A DNA stretch of 64,000 nucleotides from Marinitoga piezophila KA3 (GCF_000255135.1 NC_016751.1:496001-560000), one strand, 5' to 3'; positions 18,356 to 28,164 are shown, numbered from the stretch's first letter. Translations and numbers: made by a program. Notes: generated from the sequence alone by a model not told the origin.

Positions 18356-18415
18356 TACCTTTATATTAATTGTGAATTTTCTAAGTAACAAAAAAATCAG
18401 TAATGTAAATTAAAA

Positions 18416-20779
18416 TTATCTCTTTATTTTTAAAGCTGGAATATAAATAACTGTCATAAGCCACACAATAAAAACGCCTAAAACCATAGTTAAACTAAAC
18501 TGTTTTAGCAGTTCACCACGAGATAATTGAAATGTTATAAATGAAGACATGGTTGTTAAGAACGAAAGAGTTGTAGCTTTTAAAGTGTGCCAATAATGCA
18601 CTTTGTCTTCATCTATTGCATGGAAAAGATGTATGTAACCATCTACACCTATACCAAATATTAATGGAAATGAAATTACTGTTAAGAAGGTTGCCTTAAT
18701 ATTATAAAAGTAAATAATACCAAATGTAGCTAAAATCGAGAATAACAATCCAAATATTGCAATAAAGGTTTCATTAAGTGATTTTCTGGACATATATGTC
18801 AATATTCCTATTAAAATAATTGATACAACTATAACATACGGGAACTTTTTTTCTATTAATTTCATTATATAATATAAAGCTTTTCTTTCTCCTAAAAACC
18901 TCTCTCGATACTTTCCAACTGAATCAAAAAAATATTTTAATCCGTTATCTCTTGCAAGGGAAATTTTAGGTGTAACATAGATAATAAAATATTCCTGATT
19001 ATTTTTTGTTATCATAATACTTCGCTTTAACTCTTCTGGTATAAGTGATGTAATTCCAAGAATAAAATCCTTTTGATTTTTTGATTTTGATGCAAGATCT
19101 ATAATTTTAAGGGTATCAGAATATATATTGTATTTTTTCAATACAGAAACAGAAAATGGATCATTTACCAATTTTGAAATTTCCTGTGTCTTTAATTTTA
19201 ATTTGTTAAAATCTCCAATTTGCTTTTTTAAAACATCAAGATAACTTTCCACTTTCTCAATATAAGGCGATTTTTTTAACTCCTTAATAATTTTGTCAGA
19301 ATCTTCATCTATTTTAACAATAAACTTTAAATCATTAAACAATGATGCACCAAAATGTTCTGCAAGTTCATTGAAAACCCTTATACTTTCTGAATTAGTC
19401 GGAGCCAATCCTGGTGGTGTATATGAAAAATTTGAGAAATTAATTATTCCAAATATTGAAAAGAAAATTATTACTGATGGCAAAAGCGTAAGAATAAACC
19501 TTCTTTTTTTAGGTATATAAACTCCAAGTTTCTGAAACCATAAATTTATTTTATTTTCCTTATATGATTTTAAAATCATATTTCTAAATGGATAAAATAA
19601 AACAGGTACAATAAAAATCATATTTATAAAAAACACAATAAGTCCTATGCTACTTATGATCGCCATCTGGGTAAATCCCGGCAAATTCATTAAAATTAAA
19701 GAAAGAAAAACAAGAATTGTAGTTGCCACGCCATAAAACAAAGGAATTAATACAGTTTCATAAGTTATAGACAATGCTTCAATATAATTTTTTCTCTCTT
19801 TATATTCAGAAATAAGACGGCTTGTAATGTGGATTCCATAATCAATACCCAGACCTAATGTAATAGCCGCAACAAATGATGTAATAATATTTAATTCTTT
19901 AAATATTAATGTAGAAATACCTAAAGAAATTCCTGTCGATAAAATTAAAGAAATAAAAACAATTATTGTAGAAGGTAAATTGGCAAAAGTAATATAAAAA
20001 ATTAAAATTATCAAAAACATTGAAAGATATGTTGTAATTGAAAAATCAAAATTTACAGTTTCGTTCGCTTCATAATCATATATATAAGAACCTGTTAAAC
20101 CAGATCTTATATTATATTTTTGAGAAATATTCTGAGATATCTTTTTTACCCTGGGAATTATCGATTTAACAAAGTTAAGATCTGAAGTTGGTTTTAAAAA
20201 GGTTAATCCCATAACCATAACCTTTTTATCAGGAGACAAAGTATAATAACCTAATAAAGGATCATTCTCATTTGATGCTTTAAAATTTGTATCAACCTGA
20301 TTTAGAAGCGAAAGTGTAGTATTTATATATTCAAATGATTTAAAATCATATGGATTTAATTTCGAAAACGAATCAAACGTACTTTCAAGGTTTTTCACAA
20401 GATCATCTATTAATTTTGAATTTGAAACGTTTAAAAAACCATATGAAAGCAAAAGTGAAAGATCTGTCTTTGCCAACCCATTAAAATCCGGAAGTTCTTT
20501 CAAATTATTATAATAGTCCAACGCAACTTTTTTATAATCTGTATTTTCATCAATAAAAAATGCTGTTATCAATACTGAGGAATTGCTCTTGGTTTTCTCT
20601 TCCTCTTTTAAAGAAAGAACTATAGGATCATCTTCCGGAAGTATTGTCAATAAATCAGAATTTATTTTCAAATTCTTTAAATTTAAAATAGAAAGAACTG
20701 AAAATATTAAAAATAATAATAATATAATCTTGTAGTGATCTGTCAAAAATTTTGATAGTTTCAAATACTTTTTCTGCAT
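18416..20779 (-). CDS. RND superfamily exporter, MMPL type
   Basis: The protein of about 787 residues has the RND duplicated layout: a first membrane helix, a large extracytoplasmic loop, a block of five helices with the GLGIDYGIHITSR motif, then a repeat of the same with GIGVDGYIHLFHAID. The paired acidic residues in GxDYGIH and GVDGYIH are the expected proton relay sites. Such MMPL-type proteins move lipids, hopanoids or other hydrophobic cargo. I prefer ATG 20779 (GGAG nine bases upstream) to the TTG at 20788, which overlaps the previous stop. It is the last gene of a four-gene operon with a C-terminal processing protease. Confidence 0.85.
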   Translation of the reverse strand: MQKKYLKLSKFLTDHYKIILLLFLIFSVLSILNLKNLKINSDLLTILPEDDPIVLSLKEEEKTKSNSSVLITAFFIDENTDYKKVALDYYNNLKELPDFNGLAKTDLSLLLSYGFLNVSNSKLIDDLVKNLESTFDSFSKLNPYDFKSFEYINTTLSLLNQVDTNFKASNENDPLLGYYTLSPDKKVMVMGLTFLKPTSDLNFVKSIIPRVKKISQNISQKYNIRSGLTGSYIYDYEANETVNFDFSITTYLSMFLIILIFYITFANLPSTIIVFISLILSTGISLGISTLIFKELNIITSFVAAITLGLGIDYGIHITSRLISEYKERKNYIEALSITYETVLIPLFYGVATTILVFLSLILMNLPGFTQMAIISSIGLIVFFINMIFIVPVLFYPFRNMILKSYKENKINLWFQKLGVYIPKKRRFILTLLPSVIIFFSIFGIINFSNFSYTPPGLAPTNSESIRVFNELAEHFGASLFNDLKFIVKIDEDSDKIIKELKKSPYIEKVESYLDVLKKQIGDFNKLKLKTQEISKLVNDPFSVSVLKKYNIYSDTLKIIDLASKSKNQKDFILGITSLIPEELKRSIMITKNNQEYFIIYVTPKISLARDNGLKYFFDSVGKYRERFLGERKALYYIMKLIEKKFPYVIVVSIILIGILTYMSRKSLNETFIAIFGLLFSILATFGIIYFYNIKATFLTVISFPLIFGIGVDGYIHLFHAIDEDKVHYWHTLKATTLSFLTTMSSFITFQLSRGELLKQFSLTMVLGVFIVWLMTVIYIPALKIKR

Positions 20780-20784
20780 ACCTT

Positions 20785-21210
20785 TCAACTCCAGATTATA
20801 TAATATAGTAAAATATCAATCACAATTCCTACTATCAATGCATAAAATCGTTTTTCATTAATGTCCTTAACTCCTTTTAATATTTCATACCATATAAATG
20901 GATAATAATAAAAATTATTATAAAACGAAAAAAATCCCATCATTAAAAATACAGCAGAGGTTAATATATAATAAGGAAAAATTTTTCTAAATTCTTCAAT
21001 AGGATAAAGAAATGCTCTTATTGCATTATTTACAAATAAAAACAAAAACAGGAAAAAGATTTTTTTTAATGATATATAATATGAAAAATTACGTATTAAA
21101 AGAAAATACGATAAAAAAATAAATGTAATTATTCCCACAAATATATTTTCATATTTCACATTTTTTATTCTATGAGGAGTAAAAATAATTTTAAAAATAT
21201 TTTCAAGCAT
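20785..21210 (-). CDS. Unrecognised small integral membrane protein
   Basis: The 141-residue protein has about four hydrophobic helices and begins with a short amphipathic segment (MLENIFKIIFTPHRIKN), a start that recalls Yip1-domain proteins, though I see no firm match. Its ATG overlaps the stop of the gene before it (ATGA) and its stop lies just before the RND exporter start, so it is part of the same operon. Confidence 0.65.
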   Translation of the reverse strand: MLENIFKIIFTPHRIKNVKYENIFVGIITFIFLSYFLLIRNFSYYISLKKIFFLFLFLFVNNAIRAFLYPIEEFRKIFPYYILTSAVFLMMGFFSFYNNFYYYPFIWYEILKGVKDINEKRFYALIVGIVIDILLYYIIWS

Positions 21211-21905
21211 CAGTGTAAACCTCCGGTATAAACTTTCATATCATAGACCACAGAAAAACCCAGATTTTCAAAAACATCAAGTAATGGTTTAATTCCCGGA
21301 TAATCAAGTATTTCTTTATCTATAATAACCCCATTTTCATTCTTCAAAGCTTCAAGAACTTTGGTTTTGAATGAATAAGATTTATAACTTTTTTTATCCA
21401 TAACATAATATTTTAATTTTAAAAATGTCAATTCTTCATTTGTTAGATTATTTAAATCAATAATGGCTATTGTGGGATAATTTAATAAAGTAAAATTCTT
21501 TGAATAAACAATACTTTTTTTTAGTTTTAAGCCATAATAAAAAACATTTTTTTGAATTTCTTTTATGTTTGAATCAAAGGATTTTAAAGATGTCTTTAAT
21601 TCCTGAAACATTTCATCATTAATAACTGCTATAGTAATATGATTATTAAGATAATCTATTTTAATTTTCCCTATAAACACACCAAGATCCTCAATAATAA
21701 ATAACATAGTAGATAAATTTTTGGAATTAATAGTAATATTAACAAGGGAATCTTTTATTCCCTGATGAAAAGTATTTATTGTATATACTGGCATTGGTTC
21801 TCTAACAACATTTTCAACGTCAATATTTGCAAAAAGAAAATATACAATAGAGCTCAACAAAAGAATGGTAATAGAAAAAACTATTACCATTCCATATATT
21901 CTCAA
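21210..21905 (-). CDS. Unrecognised single-pass extracytoplasmic protein
   Basis: The 231-residue protein has one N-terminal helix (about 5-26) and an exported domain of about 200 residues with alternating beta and alpha predicted character. I recognise no family. It starts 2 bases from the stop of the ctp-type protease and overlaps the next gene, so it is likely made with the protease and the RND exporter and may be an envelope partner of either. Confidence 0.65.
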   Translation of the reverse strand: MRIYGMVIVFSITILLLSSIVYFLFANIDVENVVREPMPVYTINTFHQGIKDSLVNITINSKNLSTMLFIIEDLGVFIGKIKIDYLNNHITIAVINDEMFQELKTSLKSFDSNIKEIQKNVFYYGLKLKKSIVYSKNFTLLNYPTIAIIDLNNLTNEELTFLKLKYYVMDKKSYKSYSFKTKVLEALKNENGVIIDKEILDYPGIKPLLDVFENLGFSVVYDMKVYTGGLH

Positions 21906-21906
21906 T

Positions 21907-23157
21907 TTATTTTCCCCCCATTATTAAAACTTCTATGGCTTTTTTAAGTTGTACATCATTTTCTGGATCAATAACAGCTTCATATGTAGTTGTATTTTTA
22001 GCTTCTAATTTTTCAACATTCTTAAGTTCTTTTTTGGGATTTTCAATTTTAATGTCTGGCTCAATACCTTTTAAATGTATATCATTTCCATTTGGTGTGA
22101 AATAATGTCCTATTGGCAACCAAACTTCTCCACCATTTTCAAGAGGAATTGGTCTTTGAACAGCGGCTTTACCATATGTTGTGGTTCCAATTACTGTAGC
22201 AATTTTATTATCTTTCAAAGCACCTGTCATAATTTCAGAGGCTGATGCTGAGGATTTATTTACCAATAATACTATTGGTAATTTATCAAGAAAATCAAAA
22301 TGCTCAAATGTTTTTGGCTTAACCACTTCTTCAGAACCATCAAAATAACGCACTGTAACTATTGTTTTATCTTTAATAAACATACTTGCTATATCTATTG
22401 CAACATTTAAATATCCACCTGGATTATTTCTCAAATCAAAAATTATTCCATCTACATGCTCCCTTTCAATAGCCTTTAATGCCTTTCTCATTTCAGACGC
22501 ACTTTTTTCACCAAAATTGGTTAATTTTATATATCCTATCTTAAATCCATTATCTTCAAAAACTTTATATTTTGCTGTAATAGTTTCAATCTTTGCCCTA
22601 ACAAGCGTTATTTTTTTAGCTTCTTCCCAACCTTCTCTAAACACTTCTATTTCAACTGTTGTTCCTGGTGTTCCGCGCATCTTGTTAATTGCACCCATAT
22701 ATCCAATTTCAGAAACTGGTGATCCATCAACACTTATAATTAAATCATCAGCCTGTAATCCTGCTTCATATGCAGGTGTTCCAACCATTGGACTGACTAT
22801 TCTGATTGCCTCTAATTTTGAATCATAACTTACCAATATCCCAAGGCCGCCATATTCACCAGATTCTTCAATATCACTTTCTTTAACCTGCTGAGCATCA
22901 AGATACCATGCAAAAGGATCATTTAAACCATCAACTAACCCTTTTAATGTTGAATCTAAAACTTTATCATAATCAACTTTATCTCTTTCATAGTACATAT
23001 GTTCAATATAATATAAAAGACTATATATAGGATTCTGAAATTTTTCAAGATATATTTTTTCTATATCTCTTGTATCAGTTTTTGTGTTAGCTAATAACAA
23101 AACAAAAGAGGAAATAATTAGAACGACTGTGATAATACTTTTCATTTTTTTACTCAA
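21907..23157 (-). CDS. ctp: Carboxyl-terminal processing protease (S41)
   Basis: The 416-residue protein has an N-terminal signal or anchor helix (about 7-23), a PDZ domain (about 95-185, with YGGLGI and the PAYEAGLQADDLI ligand loop), and an S41 protease domain. The domain shows IIFDLRNNPGGYL, the catalytic serine in NKSSASASEI and the lysine in TTTYGKAAVQ. These enzymes cleave C-terminal tails of envelope proteins. The start is probably the TTG at 23157, ten bases after AAGGAGAG; the ATG four codons later would be too far from that site. It heads the operon that ends with the RND exporter. Confidence 0.93.
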   Translation of the reverse strand: MSKKMKSIITVVLIISSFVLLLANTKTDTRDIEKIYLEKFQNPIYSLLYYIEHMYYERDKVDYDKVLDSTLKGLVDGLNDPFAWYLDAQQVKESDIEESGEYGGLGILVSYDSKLEAIRIVSPMVGTPAYEAGLQADDLIISVDGSPVSEIGYMGAINKMRGTPGTTVEIEVFREGWEEAKKITLVRAKIETITAKYKVFEDNGFKIGYIKLTNFGEKSASEMRKALKAIEREHVDGIIFDLRNNPGGYLNVAIDIASMFIKDKTIVTVRYFDGSEEVVKPKTFEHFDFLDKLPIVLLVNKSSASASEIMTGALKDNKIATVIGTTTYGKAAVQRPIPLENGGEVWLPIGHYFTPNGNDIHLKGIEPDIKIENPKKELKNVEKLEAKNTTTYEAVIDPENDVQLKKAIEVLIMGGK

Positions 23158-23193
23158 AGAAAATCTCTCCTTTCAACCTCATAAATTAATTTA

Positions 23194-24849
23194 TTAATAT
23201 TTAAATGTACTTCTTCCAATAAATTCTCTTAAAATAGACTTTCTTGGTATTTCTTCCAATACAGTAATTGGCAAGAAATAATCAAGAAATTTTAATAATC
23301 TTTTTGCTTCTGAATATTCTGGATTTGAATTATCTACCATTAATAATAATGGTTCTGCAAATATCTTTAAAACAGATAATTCATAAATAAGATTTGAATT
23401 AAACATAATATCCGCTTCTTCCTGGAATGGGAAAATATTTCTATCTTCACCCCTTCTAACACTTGGCCACATTTTCAGTGTTGCTAAAGCGGAATGTCCT
23501 CTAAAATTAAAGTCTCTAACAATTCTTCGAATAAGCCTTGTATCAGTTGTGGTAATTCTATTCATTGAATCAAGATTCATTTGCGTTAACGCACTTACAT
23601 AAATTTTATATTTAAATTCTCTTGGAATACTTTCTGTTAATAGCTCATTTAACCCATGAATTCCTTCTATAATCAAAACCTGATCTTCTTCCATTTTAAT
23701 CTTATTTCCACTCCAAACTCTTTTTCCATGAACAAAATCAAACTTTGGCAATTCTATTTCTTCACCTTTTAATAATTTTGAAAGGTGAGTATTAAACAAA
23801 TCTAAATCAAGTGCATATATAGATTCGAAATCATAATTTCCATTTTCATCACGAGGTGTTTTTTCCCTATCAACAAAATAATCATCCAATGATATTGGAA
23901 TAGGTTTTAATCCATTTACTTTTAGTTGCAAAGCAAGTCTTTTAGCACTTGTTGTTTTACCTGATGAAGAAGGTCCTGCAATTAAAACAACCTTTATATT
24001 TTTTCTTTTAATAATTTCATCTGCAATTTGCGCATATTTCTTTTCATGCAAAGCTTCAGAAACCCTAATTAATTCAGTTGCCTCTTCTGGTCCCTTAGCA
24101 ATTAAACTGTTTAATTCGCCAACAGTACTTACTTCTAATATTTTCAACCATTCTTTATATTCGTTAAAGGTATAAGATAATTTTGGATAATGTTTATACT
24201 CAGGAACTTTATCAGGAGATTTTGGTGTTGGATGCAATACTACAAATCCATCATCTATAGATTTTAAATCAAATAAATCAACATATCCCGTAGATGGTGG
24301 CATATAACCATAGAAATAATTGAAATATTTATCGCATATATAAATATTAACCTTATCTTTCTTTCTATATTTAAATAATTTAGATTTATCTACTAAATCA
24401 ACATTTTCAAACATCTTTATAGCTCTAAATTTAGAAATTGTTTTCTTTTCAAAAGGGAGATCTTCCTTTACATATTCTAACATTTTTTCTTTTAACATTT
24501 CAAGTTTTTTCTGTGAAGGTTTTCCACTTCTTAATTCACAGTATAAGCCGCTTCCTATACTATGATGAACATATAATTTATCTTCTGGATAAAGATCCTT
24601 TAATGCCATATACAATAAAAATAATACACCTCTTTGGTAAATTCTAAATCCATCAAGCGTAGAAGTATCCAAAAGTACTATTTCTCCAGAATCCTCTATT
24701 TCTTTAAGCAACTCTTTTATATTATTATTATGTTTTACTGCAAGAATTTTAAAAGGATGTTCCTTTTGAATCTTTCTAATAATTTCTATATACTTTGTTC
24801 CTTTCTCTGCATATAAAATTTTATCTTTTATCTTCAATTCGTATCTCAT
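23194..24849 (-). CDS. Uridine kinase-like protein with TGS and ThrRS-like N-terminal domains
   Basis: The 551-residue protein joins a TGS-like domain (about 1-60), a ThrRS second-domain-like region with VHHSIGSGLYCEL (about 94-106), and a C-terminal phosphoribulokinase/uridine kinase domain. The last has Walker A AGPSSSGKTTSAKR (about 293-306), ISLDDYFVDRE and LIIEGIHGLN. This long architecture is found across Thermotogota and Clostridia and is annotated as a nucleoside kinase; the role of the front half is unknown. It stands alone, with a short gap to the ctp-type operon downstream. Confidence 0.88.
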   Translation of the reverse strand: MRYELKIKDKILYAEKGTKYIEIIRKIQKEHPFKILAVKHNNNIKELLKEIEDSGEIVLLDTSTLDGFRIYQRGVLFLLYMALKDLYPEDKLYVHHSIGSGLYCELRSGKPSQKKLEMLKEKMLEYVKEDLPFEKKTISKFRAIKMFENVDLVDKSKLFKYRKKDKVNIYICDKYFNYFYGYMPPSTGYVDLFDLKSIDDGFVVLHPTPKSPDKVPEYKHYPKLSYTFNEYKEWLKILEVSTVGELNSLIAKGPEEATELIRVSEALHEKKYAQIADEIIKRKNIKVVLIAGPSSSGKTTSAKRLALQLKVNGLKPIPISLDDYFVDREKTPRDENGNYDFESIYALDLDLFNTHLSKLLKGEEIELPKFDFVHGKRVWSGNKIKMEEDQVLIIEGIHGLNELLTESIPREFKYKIYVSALTQMNLDSMNRITTTDTRLIRRIVRDFNFRGHSALATLKMWPSVRRGEDRNIFPFQEEADIMFNSNLIYELSVLKIFAEPLLLMVDNSNPEYSEAKRLLKFLDYFLPITVLEEIPRKSILREFIGRSTFKY

Positions 24850-24915
24850 AAAAATACCTCCTCCATTTTTTATTTTTTCGTAATAATCTTATTTAAATCC
24901 AGAAACATATTGGTG

Positions 24916-24943
24916 TTGACAAAATCAAAAATTATGATATAAT
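24916..24943 (+). promoter_or_regulatory. Promoter of tRNA-Gln
   Basis: A consensus TTGACA (24916-24921), 16-base spacer and TATAAT (24938-24943) stand directly before the tRNA, placing the start of transcription a few bases upstream of its 5' end. Confidence 0.9.
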
Positions 24944-24955
24944 AAGTATTGTGAT

Positions 24956-25030
24956 TGGGGCGTGGCCAAGCGGTAAGGCGGCGGATTTTGGCTCCGTTAT
25001 TCGGTGGTTCGAATCCATCCGCCCCAGCCA
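24956..25030 (+). tRNA. tRNA-Gln (anticodon UUG)
   Basis: The 75-nt sequence folds as a tRNA. The 7-bp acceptor stem pairs TGGGGCG (24956-24962) with CGCCCCA (25020-25026), the anticodon loop TTTTGGC carries TTG, the T arm has GGTTCGAATCC, and the discriminator G is followed by an encoded CCA (25028-25030). The UUG anticodon reads CAA and, by wobble, CAG. It is a single-gene transcript with its own promoter and terminator. Confidence 0.96.
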
Positions 25031-25031
25031 G

Positions 25032-25055
25032 AGCCGGCGAAAGCCGGCTTTTTTT
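25032..25055 (+). terminator. Terminator of tRNA-Gln
   Basis: A 7-bp GC-rich stem (AGCCGGC/GCCGGCT) closed by a GAAA tetraloop is followed by seven T. Confidence 0.93.
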
Positions 25056-25129
25056 ATATCTAAACTCCAAAATTTGACGATATTAATTATATCATAAATT
25101 TTAAAAATTTGATAATTGGAGATGAGGAA

Positions 25130-26005
25130 ATGGACCTCTTACAATTAAAATATTTCAGGGAATTGGCATACTCCCAGCACATGACTGAATTATCAGAAAA
25201 ACTACATATCTCTCAGCCATCTTTAAGTATTACTATTTCAAAACTCGAAGAAGAATTGGGAGTAAAATTATTTGATAGAATTGGTAGAAGAATTGTTTTA
25301 AATGAATATGGGAAAATTTTTTTAAAACACGTTGATACTATATTTAATGAACTGGAATATGCCAGAGAAGAAATTAAAGAAGCAAAAAAAGCCTGTCATA
25401 AAAAGGTAATTTTAGCAACCACCGGAACCATATTTTTATCAAATTTCATTATTGAGTTTTTAGAAAAAAATAAGGATATTAACTTAAAACAATTTATTTC
25501 AAATAATGAAGAGGCTATTGAGCTGTTAGAAAAAGGGGAAATAGATTTTGCAATTACTTATCCTCCACTGAAATCCGAAAACATAGAAACTGTTATATTA
25601 TTTGAAGATGAAATAATGCTTGTAATTCCAGAAAATCATCGTTTTTCTAAAAATAGGGAAATAAGTCTATATGAATTAAAAGATGAAAAATTTATAAATC
25701 TTGTAGATCATTATGACTTTAGAAAAGTAACCGATGAAATTTATAAAAAAGCAGGTTTTACACCTAATATCGTTTTTGAGGGTGAATTATCTTTATTAGA
25801 AAAATTAATGAAATCAGGTGTTGGAGTTGCCCTTGTTCCAAAATCCATAGTTGAATTATATTCAGACTTCCCTGCAAAAACATTAAAACTCAAAGAACCA
25901 AAATTTAAATGGACAATAGGATTTTCATGGTTAAAAAATAAATATATGGTTGATACATTGAAAATATTTAAAGATTGTGTATTTAAATATTATAATATAA
26001 AATAA
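25130..26005 (+). CDS. LysR family transcriptional regulator
   Basis: The 291-residue protein has an N-terminal winged helix-turn-helix (about 1-62), with MTELSEKLHISQPSLSITISKLEEELGVKLFDR spread over the recognition region, followed by a linker helix and a two-lobe effector-binding domain (about 85-285). The start is taken as ATG 25130 (MDLLQLKYF) after GATGAGGAA; upstream in-frame codons add residues not found in the family. LysR regulators often control a divergent neighbour, but here the upstream neighbour is a tRNA and the downstream gene is convergent, so the target is unknown. Confidence 0.93.
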   Translation: MDLLQLKYFRELAYSQHMTELSEKLHISQPSLSITISKLEEELGVKLFDRIGRRIVLNEYGKIFLKHVDTIFNELEYAREEIKEAKKACHKKVILATTGTIFLSNFIIEFLEKNKDINLKQFISNNEEAIELLEKGEIDFAITYPPLKSENIETVILFEDEIMLVIPENHRFSKNREISLYELKDEKFINLVDHYDFRKVTDEIYKKAGFTPNIVFEGELSLLEKLMKSGVGVALVPKSIVELYSDFPAKTLKLKEPKFKWTIGFSWLKNKYMVDTLKIFKDCVFKYYNIK

Positions 26006-26031
26006 GGCTGTCCCATACGGACAGCCTTATT
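26001..26031. terminator. Bidirectional terminator between lysR-type gene and HBD
   Basis: A 13-bp stem (26001-26013 with 26019-26031), with A-rich and T-rich ends, serves both convergent genes and overlaps both stop codons. Confidence 0.88.
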
Positions 26032-26923
26032 TTAAAAACTCTGGATCTAAATATTCTGGATTTGGATATTTATAGAACCCTTCGCCTGTACTTACTCCTA
26101 ATTTATTCTTATCAATAAACATTTCCTTTATTTTTTCTGCACGTTTTAAAATTTTTTCATCCTGTAATTTTTCACCACGCATTTTTATTATATTATAAAG
26201 TGTGTTCATTCCTATTAAATCAATAATTCCAAATGGTCCAAACTTAGAGCCGGTACTTATCATCCAGGTTTTATCTATACTTTTATAATCCGCTACTCCA
26301 TCAAAATACAATGTTTCAGCTGCATGTAATAAAGGTACAAGAAGCGAATTTAAAACATATCCACTTTGTTCTTTTTTCAATGGAATTGGGACCATTCCAA
26401 TGGCTTTAGCAAATTCAACTACCGTATCAAAAACTTCTTTTGATGTTTTTTCATGACCCATAACCTCTCCAATATTTGCTTCCCAAACCGGATTGGCAAA
26501 ATGTAAAGCAAGAAATTTTTCTGGCCTTCCTGTAAAGTTCACTAATTGTGAAGGCAACATAGTTGAAGAGTTGGTTGTAAAAATAGTCTTTTCTGGTGCA
26601 ACAGCAGCAAGTTTTTGATAAATATCCTTTTTTATTTCATATACTTCTGGAACAGATTCACTAATAAGATCAGCTTCTTTTACTGCTTCATTAAGATCTG
26701 TAGTATATTTTAACCTTGAAAAAGTTGCTTCAATTTCTTCTGAAGTTGCCCCTTTATTTTTTAGAAAATATTGTGCATATCCTTTATGAAAATTTTTTGA
26801 TTTCTCTAAAGCATCTTCATTAATATCATAAACAATTACATCAAATCCCTTATATGCTACCTGCCAAGCTATTTGGGAACCTAAAACACCTCCACCAATA
26901 ATAGTTACATTTTTTATATCCAT
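26027..26923 (-). CDS. 3-hydroxyacyl-CoA dehydrogenase family protein
   Basis: The 298-residue protein has the N-terminal NAD-binding fingerprint TIIGGGVLGSQIAWQVA (about 8-24), the NTSSTMLPSQL segment and the LHFANPVWEANIGEVM segment with the catalytic histidine (about 141). The C-terminal half includes SGYVLNSLLVPLLHAA and GPFGIIDLIGM. It resembles stand-alone 3-hydroxybutyryl-CoA dehydrogenases. In place of the usual HFxNPxxxMxLVE the motif reads HFANPVWEANIGEV, so substrate assignment is uncertain; no thiolase, crotonase or acyl-CoA dehydrogenase genes are nearby. It is monocistronic, with a GGGGGAAG site before the ATG. Confidence 0.85.
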   Translation of the reverse strand: MDIKNVTIIGGGVLGSQIAWQVAYKGFDVIVYDINEDALEKSKNFHKGYAQYFLKNKGATSEEIEATFSRLKYTTDLNEAVKEADLISESVPEVYEIKKDIYQKLAAVAPEKTIFTTNSSTMLPSQLVNFTGRPEKFLALHFANPVWEANIGEVMGHEKTSKEVFDTVVEFAKAIGMVPIPLKKEQSGYVLNSLLVPLLHAAETLYFDGVADYKSIDKTWMISTGSKFGPFGIIDLIGMNTLYNIIKMRGEKLQDEKILKRAEKIKEMFIDKNKLGVSTGEGFYKYPNPEYLDPEFLK

Positions 26924-27126
26924 AATTATCTTCCCCCTTACTTTAGAATTTTAAATATTTCTAATATTCTCATATTCTTAATTATATTACACAAATGCAA
27001 AGAAATCTAATACAAAAATATATATATGTATATAAATATTAATTTATATATTCAAAATTCATCACATAAAATTTTGTTACATTTTTAATACAATTTTGTG
27101 GATATTTTGATGATTTTTTTATTTAA

Positions 27127-27157
27127 TATAATAGTAGAATGTTATTTCATATTCTAC
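27127..27157 (+). promoter_or_regulatory. -10 element and candidate operator of the first Fbp-type cassette
   Basis: TATAAT at 27127-27132 is followed directly by an inverted repeat, GTAGAAT (27134-27140), 10 bases, ATTCTAC (27151-27157). The repeat would cover the start of transcription, where a bound repressor would block initiation. No good -35 is seen at the standard distance. Confidence 0.45.
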
Positions 27158-27174
27158 ATAAGGGGGTATTACTG

Positions 27175-28158
27175 ATGAAAAGATTGATGTTAGTATTATT
27201 TTTGATTTTCGCTTTAACTGTTTCATTTGCTGAACTGATTATTTATAGTAGTGTTGATGAGGCAAATGCAAGAAAAATCTTAAACGCATTTTCCAGAGAA
27301 ACAGGCATTACAGTAAAATATATATTCCTTTCTTCTGGACCTGCATTAGCAAGACTTGAAGCAGAAAAAAAGAATCCACAGGCAGACGTATGGTTTGGAG
27401 CTCCAATGCCAAATCATATTATTGCAAAAGAAAGAGGGCTTACAGAAGCTTATAAAACAACCAGCATTTATGGAATAGCTCCAAATTTCTATGATATCGA
27501 AGGTTATTATCACGCATTCTATATGAATCCTCTTGGTATTGGAATTAATTTAAAGGTTTTGGAACAGATAAAGGCAGATATGCCAAAAAGCTGGCAGGAT
27601 TTATTAAAGCCAGAATATAGAAATATGATTCAATATCCAAGTCCTCAGACTTCAGGTACTGCATATGCATTTATCACAGGACTTATTGAAATTTATGGAG
27701 AAGATGGCATGATTGATTATTTAAAGAAATTAGCAAAGAACGTTCAGTCATATACACAAAGTGGAACAGGTCCTTCAAAATCAGTAGGTGTAGGTCAGGC
27801 AGGATTGGGAATTCAATTTACACCTGCATTCTTCCAGTTTAAAGAACAGGGCTATCCTATAGAAGTTGTATTCCCTGTTGAAGGCGTTCCATATGAGGCA
27901 GCATGTGTATCAATTGTAAAAGGTGCAAAACACAAATATGAAGCAAAAGTACTTGTTGACTGGTTACTTTCAAAAAAAGGTCAGCAAACAATTGTTGATA
28001 CAAAAACTTTCTTCTATCCTGTAAGACCAGACGTTGATTTTGGAACATTACAACCATTATCAACTATAAAATTAATCAGTGTTGATGAAAACTGGGCTGC
28101 ACAGAATAAAAAGAGAATTGTAGATAGATGGATAAAAGAGGTATTACCTGTAAAGTAA
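27175..28158 (+). CDS. ABC transporter substrate-binding protein, Fbp type (cassette 1)
   Basis: The protein of about 327 residues has a signal peptide (about 1-18, ending SFAE) and the class II binding-protein fold of the ferric-iron/thiamine/spermidine group. It begins LIIYSSVDEANARKILNAF and has ARLEAEKKNPQADVWFG and the SGTAYAFITGL hinge segment. The ligand is not fixed by sequence; Fe(III) or a small oxyanion or organophosphonate are options within this family. The ATG at 27175 follows AAGGGGGTATTACTG. It is the first gene of cassette 1 and is followed by a terminator-like hairpin that would keep it expressed above the permease. Confidence 0.85.
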   Translation: MKRLMLVLFLIFALTVSFAELIIYSSVDEANARKILNAFSRETGITVKYIFLSSGPALARLEAEKKNPQADVWFGAPMPNHIIAKERGLTEAYKTTSIYGIAPNFYDIEGYYHAFYMNPLGIGINLKVLEQIKADMPKSWQDLLKPEYRNMIQYPSPQTSGTAYAFITGLIEIYGEDGMIDYLKKLAKNVQSYTQSGTGPSKSVGVGQAGLGIQFTPAFFQFKEQGYPIEVVFPVEGVPYEAACVSIVKGAKHKYEAKVLVDWLLSKKGQQTIVDTKTFFYPVRPDVDFGTLQPLSTIKLISVDENWAAQNKKRIVDRWIKEVLPVK

Positions 28159-28164
28159 TTTAAT

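Noticed and set aside
27001-27060. AT repeats such as TATATATATGTATATAAAT upstream of cassette 1, considered as a possible origin or repeat array.
   Set aside because: Short, imperfect and without DnaA boxes or neighbouring dnaA/dnaN; ordinary AT-rich intergenic DNA.
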